A stretch of DNA of 51,470 nt, taken from NCBI GenBank assembly GCA_002633005.1, contig NMRA01000065.1, forward strand, positions 368,011-419,480, in the 5' to 3' direction. This stretch comes from Phoronis australis. Lineage: Eukaryota; Phoronida; Phoronidae. This document shows positions 1-24,600 of the stretch, in pieces (within the stretch, counting starts at the first letter, position 1; the number at the start of each line of letters is the position of its first letter). The position numbers were made by a program, and so were the translations under genes. Below the pieces are notes generated by a model. It searched no databases and had not been told where the DNA came from. It was given only the letters and a program-made list of their open reading frames with translations.

Positions 1-3000
1 ACGAGCCCTGTCATAAGCTACTTTCGTTTAATTGCAATACATGAAACATTGAAATTTATAATGCCAACGGTTTGCCTATCTATTAGCCTCGTCGTTGCCT
101 ATTTCGTGTCTTCCTAGCATGTTTGCACAGATAATTACATTCAGAAGATTTTTCTCCATTAAAAGACAACTTATTGATCGCGGCATATCCCATAAAACAT
201 TCAACTACGCGTGAACCCGATGAGATTCATCAGCTTCCACGCACCACACCGTTCAATAAAATGGGTTGTTGAATTCTCAGTAGTGTAGAGTTTGCCTGAT
301 CCAGCAAAGAGGCTGCAGTAAAGTTTTTCAGTAAATCATTTATAAACAGGGATAAGGAACAACGTGTTATGAGCCACTTAGGCAATTAAACGGAGGCAGT
401 TTTTAAAAGTAGCCAAAGTTAAACTGTGCTGTTCACAGTCGAGTAAGGCTGAGCACTGGTTCAGCCGAGAAGACCAAGAAGTCAGTAAATACATTAATAA
501 CAATATGTATGGCTTCTACAATTAACAGGTCTACATAACACGCACATTTAGTAGGTATCATTTATTCCACACACGCGTTACATTACTCAGTATCCATTTC
601 CACAGCACGACCGATCAAACTGTAGTTGAATCAAAGTAGCTAATCTCTTGATATTAAACTAAAACGAATGTGATGAACCATGAAAATGACAAATTTTGAA
701 GCCTGTTAAAACCACTTAAGGCAAATACTTGTGTCCGTGTAGATCGGAGTTGCCATCTTCCTCTCATATGATTTAAACCCGTGTTCTCATAAAACAGCGT
801 CCGTTTCTCCTTAATGCAATTTTTTAAGACTCGTGGTTCTTTTCTTATCAACCACAAGTCAGTTTTAACCAACTCAGTTTTTTCTCAATTAAACGCCTTT
901 GAACAGATCGTAATAGCAGCAGCCATGTTCATAAACGAATTTCTTTTCACACGTACCGCAACGTGACAACATTCATAAAGACGGGAGTTTTCCGAAAACA
1001 GCCGCCTTCCCCAGCAAAATATTTTTTAAAAATAGGCCATATATTGGTGAGTGTCAAAGAAAAACGAGGCTTTAAGAGAAACTTATTTGCTATAGATATG
1101 TAATATATAATTGTATCAACGGTACACAAGGTCCTTATTCTGTGTCGATGTCGCTGCTGTCGGTTGACCACGAATTTCTAAGGGGACCCACAAGATCTCC
1201 GATTCAAAGCCATGGTGGTTTCACATAGGCCCCTTTCACCAAATATAAGACCAAGGTACTAGAAAGTTAATAAATGCCAGTTTCCGAATATATGCCCACT
1301 AGCTTAAAATAATTGTCGCTCCTTTTACAAAGAATTAAATCTTAGTGAACAATCTAAACGTGGGTAGTACTCTATGGCCATCTGAGCGCCACGTTCCGCA
1401 CACAATTTCCATCGCCTCACTTGAGTAGTATTTCCAAAGTGACTGTTTCCTTTTGACGGGATGAAGTATACCATTGTGCAGCCACCAGGTTACGGTGAAT
1501 GTAAAGACACGAGTGAATGTTGTTTTCAAGATGTTCCTCTCAAAAAGTCTTTTGAATGCTTCCGAATGCATATGTTACTCAGTCACGTACGGTTTTAATG
1601 TAGCGCAATTTCTACATTGTCGATAACTTCTAAATGCTTTCGAAAACCCAACATTAATTTCAGTCGCGTATCTATCACAAACTTGTCACAGAACAATTGC
1701 TATTAATTATACAAATAAAGTGGACGATTAAACAAATTTCAGGACTGGCTCGTGACGTAAGCAATTTGAGCGTGGAATAAGCCATCCATGTGCTGGCGGT
1801 GAATGCGTGAACATTATTGCCCATCGATCGAGTGGTCCTAGTAAAGACAGGCTGCATATCGATTGGTATGGTTGTCTATTGATCGAGTTCCACAAGAATT
1901 CTACGACAAACACACAACTGGCGAAAGGCATCACTAGAATAGTTGGAAGGTCAGTTCAAGAATTTTTGTTCATTTCAGTGATGTCATATTCACCACAGAG
2001 TGATGTCACAGTGTATGCAAACCAGAACGGTAGTGTAGTGCGGTTCAATGGTTCATTTTCTCCCGACACAGCTAGTGCCTTATGATAAATACCAAATCAA
2101 TAGAGCTAGAATTTAAGCTTGTTCTTTCTGGTTTTAGAGTTGATTTATTCCTACGACATGGCAAAGTGGGGGAAGAGTTGAGTACTGTTCAAGCCCTAAA
2201 AGACATTGTCTTAAAAAAGCATACAGTCATCTTTCGACAACGGAGTTTGATAGCTTGAAACATTAAACGCTGACCAAATTAAGAATTAAGTGTGCTATTC
2301 TCGAGCATAATAACAAGATTAAGATTAGGCCCCATTCTGTTGTATGTTTTATGGGTTCCATTCCCACCTGGCGATAGCACAGCCCTCTTGCTATGCTACC
2401 TCCCATTGATTTCTGATTCCTCTCCCAAGGTGGAACACCTTCAGAGGAGGAGGGGGGATTTGATTCACGAATGCTCTGGACCCTCTGTGGTATTTAGTAA
2501 TTCAACTTATTGCTATGGATAATAATTAACAATCTGATCTTGTGACAAAGTATACACTTTGAGATACATACATCCTGGTTAGTCGAGACTGTTAAAGCAC
2601 AGAGTATTCTTGCAAGTAATACAGTATTCCGTTCTACATGCCACAAAGGGTAATCGCTAAGTTGTAATCAATAATTTCTTCTTTAAGAGATATCCGTAGA
2701 AAGTCGCTATGAGAACAGTGATAAAATAATTGTTGCGTTTGACATGCTAATAACCAGTTTCTGTGTTTTCTCATGTCCCTCTAAACGTTCTGTCAACAGT
2801 GAGTAATTCCCTAACGTGCATGACAACTGCAAAACTATTACTTACATGATTTTGCTTCTTGTATGAAATTAGTCAGATGTTGATAAGAATCTGACACTGG
2901 GCTAGTTAACACAAAATGCCTACGAACGTGACGTGTGTGGTTCCAGATAGGAATACGCGAACCTAAAGGCCCAGCGAGAAAGTTTTACAACGCAATATAT

Positions 3001-3124
3001 AACTTGTGCTGAAACTGGTTTGGATGATAGATAAGAAGAGGTGAACAGTTAACCACACATGATCACGCACACTTCATCCTCGTGTCCTTTAAATAGGAGT
3101 TAATTTTTTTTGTTTTTTTTTCAG
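1..3124. other. Region upstream of MFSD6, no gene recognised
   Basis: Both strands hold only short open frames without recognisable protein similarity, codon bias or matching splice sites. The first MFSD6 coding exon is preceded by a splice acceptor (pyrimidine tract ending at 3124), so at least one noncoding 5' exon and the promoter of that gene should lie here or further upstream. I could not locate them. No clear repeat was recognised. Confidence 0.5.
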
Positions 3125-3148
3125 GTTAACGAAAGCTGCCGATTAGAA

Positions 3149-14556
<11,408 letters not shown>

Positions 14557-15278
14557 ACACCGTCATCATAACTAAACTCGACGTTGAAAAATTAGGGTAT
14601 CAGTAGTCGTTGCGGTTTCCACAGAGTAAATACAACAAAAATTTCCTTTTTAAGTTTGCATGAGTACGTTCTAACGACAACGTATTAACCGAGTGAGGGC
14701 CAACCCATTCTTGTCACGGGGATGGAACTCTGCTGTTTCAGGCATGTCACCCGCCAATAGTGTCCCACTAACCGTGCCTTCCGATAAGTTATGGATTTGC
14801 GTTGTCAGTGTGACCTCAGGGAGCTTCGTGAGTAGACTCGAAATTTCCTAAAGAAACGGAAGAGCGAGAAAACTGTCTGGCAAATTTTAGATTTACTGGA
14901 AAATAGTGACAATTGTAATACATTAGTTGAAATTAAAAAATTTTTGAGTTTCATTTTTAATGAAATGAGCTTGAAAAAGTAGAACACCTTTACAAATTTC
15001 ACAACAAATTTTGTGGTATGCGAGAAACATAAAAGAAAAAAATGGTGAGGTGTTAATTCGAGCTAGGTAGATCTAAGACTCGACATGGTTCTCATAGGAA
15101 TGATACGCGAAAATGTAATAGTCGTTTGTCTGTTACCAGTCAAACTGATAATTGTGTCGAGTACATGAAGTAATTTTGTTGTGATGTAAAATTTGAAAAA
15201 ATGTAAGTGCCAATAGAATCTTGTAGCGAATAGACTAGTTATAGACAATTCTTGTTTTAGGCCAAAGTAATAACAAAA

Positions 15279-15284
15279 AATAAA
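15279..15284 (+). other. Candidate polyadenylation signal for MFSD6
   Basis: AATAAA about 720 bases after the MFSD6 stop codon, the first canonical hexamer I noticed downstream. Position fits a normal 3' UTR; there is no transcript evidence. Confidence 0.4.
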
Positions 15285-15524
15285 TAACAAGTGCTTTGGC
15301 CCAAATCATTTTTCTGTAAGACTATAGTTGTAGAAATGTTCATCGTAGGACGTATTAGTTTTTTCACTTTACTTTATCAGCACGTACAGTGCCATTTAAA
15401 CACGTGTACATATCTGGAGAAACTTCTCGTAGTCCACTGTGATATCTTACAATCCAATCTCGTTCAATACAAAGTTCGTCCATTTCCAAGTGACGTTATC
15501 GTATACATTACTACATATGGGCTA

Positions 15525-15758
15525 CATGCGCGTACCCAAGGGGGGCTCAGCCCCCTATTTGGCGAAGTGGGTAAAAAGGTCCGCCTCAGAGAAACGAGAA
15601 GTCCGAGAAAATGAGACAACAAAAGTCCACGAAGAAGGCGCAGACGCACAGTTCACAAGGTGGTTCCCCCTTCTTTTAGTCATCCCGCTTTTTTGTTGCA
15701 AAAGGTCCACTTTGGCAGAAATTCGAGCACCCCATATTAAAGGCTGGGTGCGCGCATG
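15525..15758. mobile_element. 234-base MITE with terminal inverted repeats and GGCTA target duplication
   Basis: Ends CATGCGCGTACCCA and TGGGTGCGCGCATG are inverted repeats matching at 13 of 14 bases. GGCTA stands directly outside both ends (15520-15524 and 15759-15763), the expected target-site duplication; a 6-base GGGCTA reading is possible because of the shared G. Near the left end is a hairpin-forming AGGGGGCTCAGCCCCCT. No transposase is encoded, so it would be non-autonomous. The superfamily cannot be named from this copy. Confidence 0.8.
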
Positions 15759-17348
15759 GGCTAATGTAAGTTGTAACGTCGTGAGGAAAATGGCGAATTG
15801 CATCGAAAGAGCATGTTCACATCTACGTTAATTTATAAACATAACCAGGTTCATGAAGGACATGGCAGGAAAATGTCTAGTCTTTCACTTTTCCAGTAGC
15901 ACAAGTTTTAGTGGCCGTGTTTCTGCGGCTTTGTGCCTCTATTCTGAGGAAGAGACTGAACCACTAGCGAAGTTTTCTGTAGACAAGCCCAGGGTGTACA
16001 TTCGAAAACTCTAGTTTTGGAACCGTGAAAGTCAAATAAAATTATATACTCGCAACCGGCCAAATACTAAAAAGCTAGGTAACCGACGCGCATATTAAAA
16101 CCAAAAAAGCAAATACGCAATATTGTCGACGCATATGGTTTAAATTTTACTTTAGTATTAAGGTAGAATCATCCATATTTCCCCAAATGTACGCCCTGGG
16201 CGTGTCTAGGGAATTTTTCCTCATATGTGCCGCCTGAGCCTGTCAGCAGGTTCTCAGGCAGATAAAAATTATATGTGTTGGGTAGGCCTATACCACAGAT
16301 GAAACTTGTAAATATGTGTATTTATAGAAGTACCCTTGTCTAGATCTAGCGAACTAAGACGAGCAGGTAAAAAACGCAGACAACGAAATAAAGCTAAAAT
16401 TCCCACTACTTCATAGAGACCAAGGGACGAAAGTGGCGATTAGACCCAGACCGCACAGGTACGATAACACAACCGAGAAGCAAACCGCCTTCACTTAGCT
16501 TTTTGGGAGGCAGAGTTCCTCAAACACACGTTTACACGCGTGCGCTTCATATAACCCCAAGCGGTCTATTGTTACAGTAGTCCAATGTGTGGTTATGCAG
16601 AGTGATTTAATATTGCATAAGATTGAGTTAAGACTTGCTTGGGATTAGTTTCAATGCATTCGCTGGTTCTGCACTTAATCTAAGCATTCTATATGCAGAT
16701 GTGCCCAGCTGAAAAATTAATGCAAAACTTGACACTCAGTTTTGACAGGGAGTCACCGTTGCACAGGAAATAAAACAAACGAAGGCATCACTTACTAACT
16801 GGAACACAGACGGCTACTCCTCTGAACTTGCAAGCATGAATGCCAAACTAAAGAGGTTAAATATTAGATAATAAAACAAACACCCAACTGGGTGTAAAAG
16901 TTAGTCATCAAATTTGAAATGCATTTATTTCCCTATCCCTATTTTCTTGAAACTTTGACAACCTCCCAGCCTTCTTGGGGGACAAAGGTGTCATATGGGC
17001 CATATGTCTTGTTAACACAGTAACCAAAATTGTACTCCTGTGTTTAGCACCAGTCATGTGCTGTGATTAGCGATCTTACTGTAACCGCCATATGTTTCAG
17101 TCATTATGAACAACATTTGTCCCCCATGCGTCACCACCCTAGTATCCCCACTAATCTGTGTATTTAAAAGTATACCAGTGTTGTTTCAATAATATGACCA
17201 TTACCTTAGGACATTCCGTTTCACAATCTGGCGAGGGTTGATTGGTCTGATCTAATTTTGTAACGGTCACAAAAAATCAAGTAGTGAAATAAAGCAAGTA
17301 AAGACTTGTTTTTGGATTAATATATCTCTTCAGCCTTATATCATTTTA

Positions 17349-17585
17349 GAGGAGGCAGTGTGGCCTGGTTGATAAGTGCCCACTTTCTTTACTCGAGGTC
17401 GTGGGTTCATCCCACCAGGTCACACTCCTAAACCCTTGAGCCAGGTTTCTAGCTCCTCAGCTCGGTTTTAATCATATATCAATAAAGCATAAAAATATTT
17501 CCAGGTGATCAGTGCAATGGGCCCACATGCGAGGCCTGTGCACCTCTGATAAAACGTGTATCAGACCGCCTGCAATTACTTTTTT
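17349..17585 (+). mobile_element. tRNA-derived SINE with perfect 13-base target-site duplication
   Basis: The head resembles a tRNA gene: A-box-like TGGCCTGGTTGA (17361-17372), B box GGGTTCATCCC (17403-17413), and pairing ends AGTGTGG..CACACT. A ~150-base unrelated body and a T-rich 3' end follow. TTATATCATTTTA is found just before (17336-17348) and just after (17586-17598) the element without a mismatch, showing insertion by target-primed reverse transcription. The long body argues against a functional tRNA gene. Confidence 0.87.
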
Positions 17586-18240
17586 TTATATCATTTTACT
17601 TTAAAATTGGTCATGTTTGACATGGGGAACTAGCACTCAACATAACGGTAAAAGCCCCGCATATCACAATCGGGGATTTTCCCAGAACAAGAAATAGCAT
17701 TCTTACGAATTTATCACCACCAGAGACCTGGGAGTAATCTAAAGTCAAATGTGGGATAGCTATCATGTACTTGACTATTCACCTTTCAAAAGAACACTAA
17801 ATTCTCCCAGCAAGACAGAGGCCAATTGTCATCCAGATTCCCCCTGTGGCAAAGAAACCATTGACCTACCACCTGAGTTGTTTTTGACACAAAAATGGTG
17901 TTCACAGGCACTTCATAACTAATGTAACAAAATAAATGATTTTGGTGAGATGTATTTGTTTGGAAATACTTTTGTATTACAAAAATACAAAACATACTAG
18001 TAAGAACATACGACCCAAAACAAAGAGACCAATTCATTACAAAAACTAATTCCTTCACCTCAACACACTGCCATTATGGGTAGTCTTGTTCTCCTGGTGA
18101 CAGCACATTCTTCCCCAGCAGGATCAAGTTTCCCTAGCAGACACACTCATCACTTGCCTCAAGACAGTACCTGTATTCCAAACGATCTAACACAGCCATC
18201 TATACACACTTCCTTCACTTCCTTACTAAACACTCCCTTA

Positions 18241-18320
18241 GGCCCTCACTTGTCCACTGAGGCTCTCACTTGTCCACTGAGGGCCCTCACCTGTCCACTG
18301 AGGGCCCTCACTTGTCCACT
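18241..18320 (+). repeat. 20/21-base tandem repeat, 4 copies
   Basis: Unit GGCCCTCACTTGTCCACTGA, starting at 18241, 18261, 18282 and 18303, the last copy partial. About 220 bases beyond the CWC25 stop codon, so possibly within its 3' UTR. Confidence 0.9.
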
Positions 18321-18543
18321 CAATATAAGGCAGTGTATTCCTCCAAACTGTCTAAACCATCTTACCCCACAATAGAACACAAGCAAGTCTGCAAACTTAA
18401 CAGAGACGTGGGACAAAATCTCAACCCTGTTTTATAACCTCGCACAAGGTCCATGGCATGAGGTCTTACAAACCTCTGGCGAATTCCCACAGTGAAGCAC
18501 CAGGCTAGCTTCATGACGCCAAACGTCTTTTCCCTAATGCCAT

Positions 18544-18658
18544 TCACTTTCTGGCAAAATTTTTCTCCAAGTCATTACTAGTCCTCTGAATATTAAACCT
18601 GTTTCTCCTGATTCGATCCTCAACTGAGCTGGATTCATTGTGCTTTGCCATCAGAGGA
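18544..18658 (-). CDS. CWC25: CWC25 last coding exon
   Basis: Encodes PLMAKHNESSSVEDRIRRNR and FNIQRTSNDLEKNFARK then TGA; the EDR..RN...QRT...LEKNF pattern is the end of CWC25 proteins. Acceptor TTTCAG before 18658. Too short and without its own start codon, so easily missed. Confidence 0.92.
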
Positions 18659-21600
18659 CTGAAACACGAGTCGCATGAAATTATTATGAAACATTATTTC
18701 TAAGCAGTTCTGGGTTTGGCTCAGCCACAGTCTAAAATACACAATGCCACAATCAAGAACTTAAAAGCAATAATTAGTGCACTTTTTGTTTCTTTTTATT
18801 ACTGCTGCTACGGTTGTTTGTAGCCTGTTAAATACGTCTGCAAGATGAATAGGTTAGAAAAAATCCTGTCTTAAAGGAAAATAACTGACAGTGTTTTAAC
18901 ACAATTTTACTCTGCGATATCAGAATTTTGAGGCTTTTCATAATACGGCAGGCTAACACTAAAACATTTACACAGTTGTTATGGCAAATAGTGTAGCAAT
19001 GGAATACTCCACAATGACCATAAAAGTCAATTCTAATTCAATTCAAATATGACTTCTGAAACGACACTACATATAGCACAATAAATTCACGGCTTACTTG
19101 AGGAAATCAGCACTCTTGCCCTGCTTCGAGTTTTCATCAATTTCCTTACGGTCTTCTTCAGAGTACCTCTTCACATTCTCCATTCTTTGCTCATCTCTCT
19201 GCACGGCATCCTCCATCATCTCTCGCCGCCGTCTCTCCATCTCTTCAGCACTCAGTTTTCTGCAAAACAATACTCTCAATGAGTAGCAGAGAACAAACAA
19301 ATTTTAGGAAACAAACACTGCACAAAAACAAAATATTCAGTGCTTGGAGGTTCAGGTACAAGATACATTCATGACAGGGTAGCCAATTTTCCTCACAAAT
19401 GTAACAGGTGTTCCTCCTAACAATGGTACATTACTCATAGACCTAACTGTTCTATCAAGGTATCCAATTCCAGTTGTCACACCAAATTCTTTCCTCACAA
19501 ACATGCCTCTTTTCTCATGAACCACAATTCCTTTCATGCAAACAGTGACCATCTCAAAAGCTGTATCTGAATCTACTCTTCTGACAGCACATTTAATTAT
19601 GCACGTGTTACGTACAAGAAGTTGTCGAGGAGAAAAGAACTCCAAATTAGAATCTGAGGGAGATTTAGAGGCAGGAGACAGGCAATCATCACCATGGAGA
19701 CCTAATTCATATACCATGCTAGTAGCTTCTCGACAGTTCTGAGTGGCAACACTCAGTCGACATTAATATGGAGGCAGGTCTTGTGAAGGGCAAACATTAC
19801 AGAGTCTACAGGGACCAGAATGCACCAGTCCATCTTAACATGGGTGAACACTGTAATAATTCAAGACAAATGTTGTAAAGTTTCCCGAACCAACTACAAA
19901 CTTAGCTAAACGTGACTCTCTTTGGTTCACTTAATTTTATTAATGAATAAACCCTTTAAACACACACTCCAATACTTAAGAAAACAATAATTCAAACAAA
20001 TTTATGACCTTGATTGAACAATATCAACCACAGAAATAAATCAACATTTCAAAAAGTTAATCCTGACACTGAAGCAAAATCTCAGTAGATGACCTACTTC
20101 TTGGGTGCAGGCCTTTCTCTTTTCACATCCGCTTTCCTGTTTGCTGCTCCTCCAGCTGGCACTCTCTGTTGACCTACAGGCGACCTTGACCTAGATTTCC
20201 TCCTAGGTGGAGCAGTTTTGCCTTTAGGCAGAAGGAGACCATATCCTTTAGACATGTCCCTCTTTAAGCCACCACTACTTTGGTCACTATCACTACTGCT
20301 AGAACTAGAGTCATGTCTTTGTTTTTTCATAGCTCCACTACTTGTCCTGGCATCGTTTTTATCTAGTTTTGGATGCAACCGTGTTTCCTCATCCTCTGAA
20401 CATGATGACCTCTGGTGTTTATTTTTTTTCTGTGAGTCCTGTGACTGATCAGATTTTCTGTCACGTCTGTCATCATAACTTCCTCCCCGGCCTCTCCTCT
20501 GATCACTCCTAAACTGATTGTGTCCCCGGGCCTTCTCAGAGTCACCATCTCTAACCCTTCCCTCGCCATTCCAATGTCTCTCTCTATCACCACCCTTAAA
20601 TCTATCAATATCCCTCCGTCTCTCACTACCATCAACTCTTTCCATATCATCACCCCTCTCACGTTCCCTCCGTCTCTCATCCCCACGACCCCTATCCATA
20701 TCCCCACCCTTCACACGTTCCCTACCTCTCTCATTATCACGGCTCCTGTTCCTATCCTTATAATCCCTTCTGTCCTTGTAGCTCCGCCCCTCATCCCTCC
20801 CTCTATGCCTATCTTCTTGTTCCCTTGACAACCTCATGTCCATATGTCTCTGTTTTTCTCCTGCCCTCCTGTCATCTTCAGAATCTGTGTCCCTATTATT
20901 ATTGCCCTGTCTGTGACCACGCCCACTATCCCACCCCCTAACCCTATCTCCCCTTGATGACCCCTCGTCTCTCAGCCTCTCCGCACCCCTGGCCATTCTT
21001 TCATCCTCTGCAGAGTCTTGTGAGTCTGAATCACTATCAACCTCAGCCAGTTTCTTGAGACTTTTTATATCCACCTTTTTATCACCCTTCTCCTTCATTA
21101 TGGACAAATACTTAAGCAGAACATCATCTTCCCTTTTTGACTTTTTAATCTTCTTTTTCTTTTCCTTTTTCTCTTTAATCTGAAAGACAGTAGATGGGAC
21201 GAAAGAGAGCCAAGTTGATAACAAATGACAGTTTTGAATTTCATTATTGAACTGATATGCTTGGATGACAGTTCTGTACTAAAATGTAAAAAACATGGGA
21301 TACAAAATCAAACACAAAGTTAGAGTCAGCAAGATGACAACATGCCTTTTTTGACGTCTCATAACCGATTATTTAATGTAATGTGGCACAATATTGTTTG
21401 CTCAAAATGACATGTCCTACATCCGCAGTCAATGGGAGTAATGTTGTAAAACTTTACACAAAAATTTCTGTGCATACGCATCAACTTACCGCCTCTTGGA
21501 GTCGCTTCATCTTGACAGGGTTGTTCAGCAGTTTGCGCCTGGCTTCCTCCTCTTTTTTGCTGAAGTTCAACAAAGTCATACTTTGGAATATCATACAAGG

Positions 21601-24600
21601 ACAGACCACTCTATATGCAGTAACAAAACCCTTTCTTCTCTTAACATTTGACACAACAAACTAAATACAGAGACAGATGAAACAGCTACACCATCAGCCA
21701 TCTTAGGCCAACCAAAACATTAATACTGGGAATTTCTGAAAATAGGCCCATGGGCGGATATTCGGAAAAAAATCTTAAATTTATAAAACCGAATATATGC
21801 CCGGGCGTATTTTCACAAAAGAGGTGTATTTTCAGAAAAGGAGGGCTTATTTTCACAAACTGTGTCATTGAAACCTTCTTCATTCTGTGCTAATACAGCT
21901 AATAACCAACAGTCACCCATGACCTCATTAAATGATAGTCATTTGAGTGAAATCGCGATCCTAAATATTATGTCCTCTCAATACAAACAAAATTTTACAT
22001 CTAAACATATTACATATCAGAACAATTCATCAGGTTTTCAAAACACGCAAACAGTCACCTATGGGTGAACTTTTGTAAAATTTTCCAGAAATACACCCAT
22101 AGGCATAGTTTTGGGTGGGCCTATTTTCGGAAACCCTACTGGCATTTTTCATTAATAATTTTTGTTCAAGTATTTTGCACATGCCCCTAAGCTTCACTCA
22201 AAGATGCATGCACCTATCAGCACTGGCCTAAACAGATGTTTTACTGGGCCTTTCCCCAATTTGAAACAGTTTTAAACAATTCATAAATTAGAGACAGGTT
22301 AAGCATCTCTCACAAGCTACTTTAAGACCTTGCTTCTTGGTTTTGTAGGCATTTCTCACATACAGAACAAGTCAAAAATATTCAGACACAATGACCTGGA
22401 ACTCTCAATCAAGACAGATGAACGGAAGCTGAATTCACCATCAGAGTAGTCTCCCCTTGTGACTGAGCATGAAGGGGAATTGTCAGGAAAATTAATAAGG
22501 TGGTTAAGCCATTATGCAATTACAATTTTGCCCCATAACAGTAATTACCAGTCATTTTTACTGTTAACAGAATTAGACATCGTGACAGTCAGGTAAACGG
22601 TATTTTGTCCGATTACTTTTGTCCCTGTACTGTAGGTGTAACGTGTAAGTACCTTAATCCGGATGTAAGTAGTTTCATATAGAGACACGTGGACCAAAAC
22701 TTATCTTCAATTAAAAATAGCACTACGTGCTTTTGGAGTCACCAAGTCATTGATAGTCATGCTTGGTCAAACTCCAAGCATCTGCCCACATACCGTATGG
22801 CGAACAGTGGGTCTTCCCTCATCTTCACCTCCATGTCTTTCTTAGCATTGCGCACCACAGCATCTTGGTCAAATAGGGCACCGACACCAGATGGAGCTGT
22901 GTACACAGAAACAGCAGTGAAGAGTAGCGTGTGACAATTGTTCAACATCAATGCTTCAGTCAAGAACTTGCAAAACTCATGATGGTATAAGATACTAAAG
23001 GTACGTTAACTGGAGATATAGCAACAACTCAACATTTATAATAAGGTTGTATTAAAGATGTACTTGCATGCTCCTAACTATGCTAGTGCATAGCAGGAGC
23101 TAAACTACAGTGCTATTTGAACAGCATAAATACTAAACAAAGTGCAGTTGTATGCACCAACAACTTGTAAATGTGAAAACAAAAAATCTGCACTGATGAC
23201 GTACCTCGCGAGCACACATAGCCCGCATCATGCAGTGTAATTACCTAGCATCATGTCACGATAGTTACTGGATACTGATTTGTGGCTGATCATTTTCCGC
23301 ACAAAACTCGTATTTAAAAACATTTGGCAATTTTCTACCTACTCCGTATTCACATTGTCACTATATGTTGTGTTTTCAATTAATTTGGCCAAGAAATCAC
23401 AGAGATAAGGAATTAGCCTGCAAGTTTCACTTGAAGGAACACACACGACTGATGCTAGACTATTTCTACCACACCATCACTTTTAGTTATGGAATCAAGA
23501 GCCCTGTGCAAGAACTATTGTACATCTTGGATGCAATGTAAGTCTCGTCAGATCTCGCCCAACCACCTGTTTTCATGTTTTTGGGCAATAGGACATGCAG
23601 AGTGTTTCCATGTGGCTTTAAATTGGGAACACCCTAACAATACCGGTAATGCGACATGAAGCGCAATGGGTACCAGATACACAGTGGAGATATTCTCATA
23701 ATATACTGAAAACCCACATCAAAGTTTCAGATCAGGAGTTCAAGATACTTTATAATTTTAATATTTACTTTCTTCAAATTAGAATACAATACGGCTTATT
23801 ATACTTCTTCCCATAATTAGCAAAAATATTTAAACTAATGTCTGAATTGGTTATAAGTTACTGTTACCAAATCAATTGAGAAAAAATTCTAACACACACA
23901 AGCCTTCTTGACAAGATGCAAACTTCGCCCATAAAAATGGGACACTGAAAAATCGACCTTAGACTCACTCATTTCTTTAGCCAGTAAACTTAAGGCAACT
24001 ACAGTAAAATCTCTAAACTTAAGGCAACTACAGTAAAATCTCTAAACTTAAGGCAACTACAGTAAAATCTCATCGATTTTAGAGACAAAATGTAACCAAA
24101 ATAACAAATTTCTCATTTTCAAGGTCTTCTAACATTATTGTCAATGTCCATAAGTTTTCAAAATTTTGTGTGATGGTAGATAGTACAACACTTGAACGTG
24201 GTAAAGCATTAGCTTGGTGCTATGTACCTTATATAGAAATGAAAAACATAACTTAATCACTGAGCCAAATGTGACTACGGAGAAGCTTTTGCAACATACA
24301 CGCACACACAAAATCACATGTCTCACCAGGTGTCTCCACTTCATCATCCGCCTTATAGTTACTGTCAATCTTACGTCCAGTCAGGAATTCTTCGCTGTCA
24401 GGCTTAGCACTCTTGTACAGCCAGTCTACCTTGGAATCAGCACTAGAGTGAGAGAATAATTGTTTGAATAAAGTCAAGGCTTCAAGGTTAACTTCATCAC
24501 TTTTCCTCCGAGCTCGTTTTTATGATTGGAGTAAAATAGTCTAGAAAAACCACAAGTAAAATCAATGCCAGGGGCCAGTTTCAAGAAAACTGATTTAGAT

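Larger units (their letters stand above)
14557..18543. other. Intergenic region between MFSD6 and CWC25 (tail to tail)
   Basis: Holds the probable MFSD6 3' UTR (to about 15300), a MITE (15525-15758), a SINE (17349-17585), a short tandem repeat (18241-18320) and the unlocated CWC25 3' UTR. I saw no further coding exon. A 13-base palindrome ACGCCC-T-GGGCGT lies near 16189-16201, and a stem-loop-like stretch CCTGAGCCTG..CAGG..CTCAGG near 16231-16257; no role assigned. Confidence 0.6.

Noticed and set aside
15291-15831. Overlapping open frames of 60-130 residues
   Set aside because: They run through a MITE with clear inverted ends and a target duplication; no similarity or splice signals.
17349-17430. 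Possible tRNA gene
   Set aside because: It has box A and B and pairing ends, but the long body, T-rich tail and flanking 13-base duplication show a SINE.
20218-20828. Plus-strand open frames rich in Ser, Leu and Pro
   Set aside because: Antisense shadows of the Arg/Asp-rich exon 5 of CWC25.
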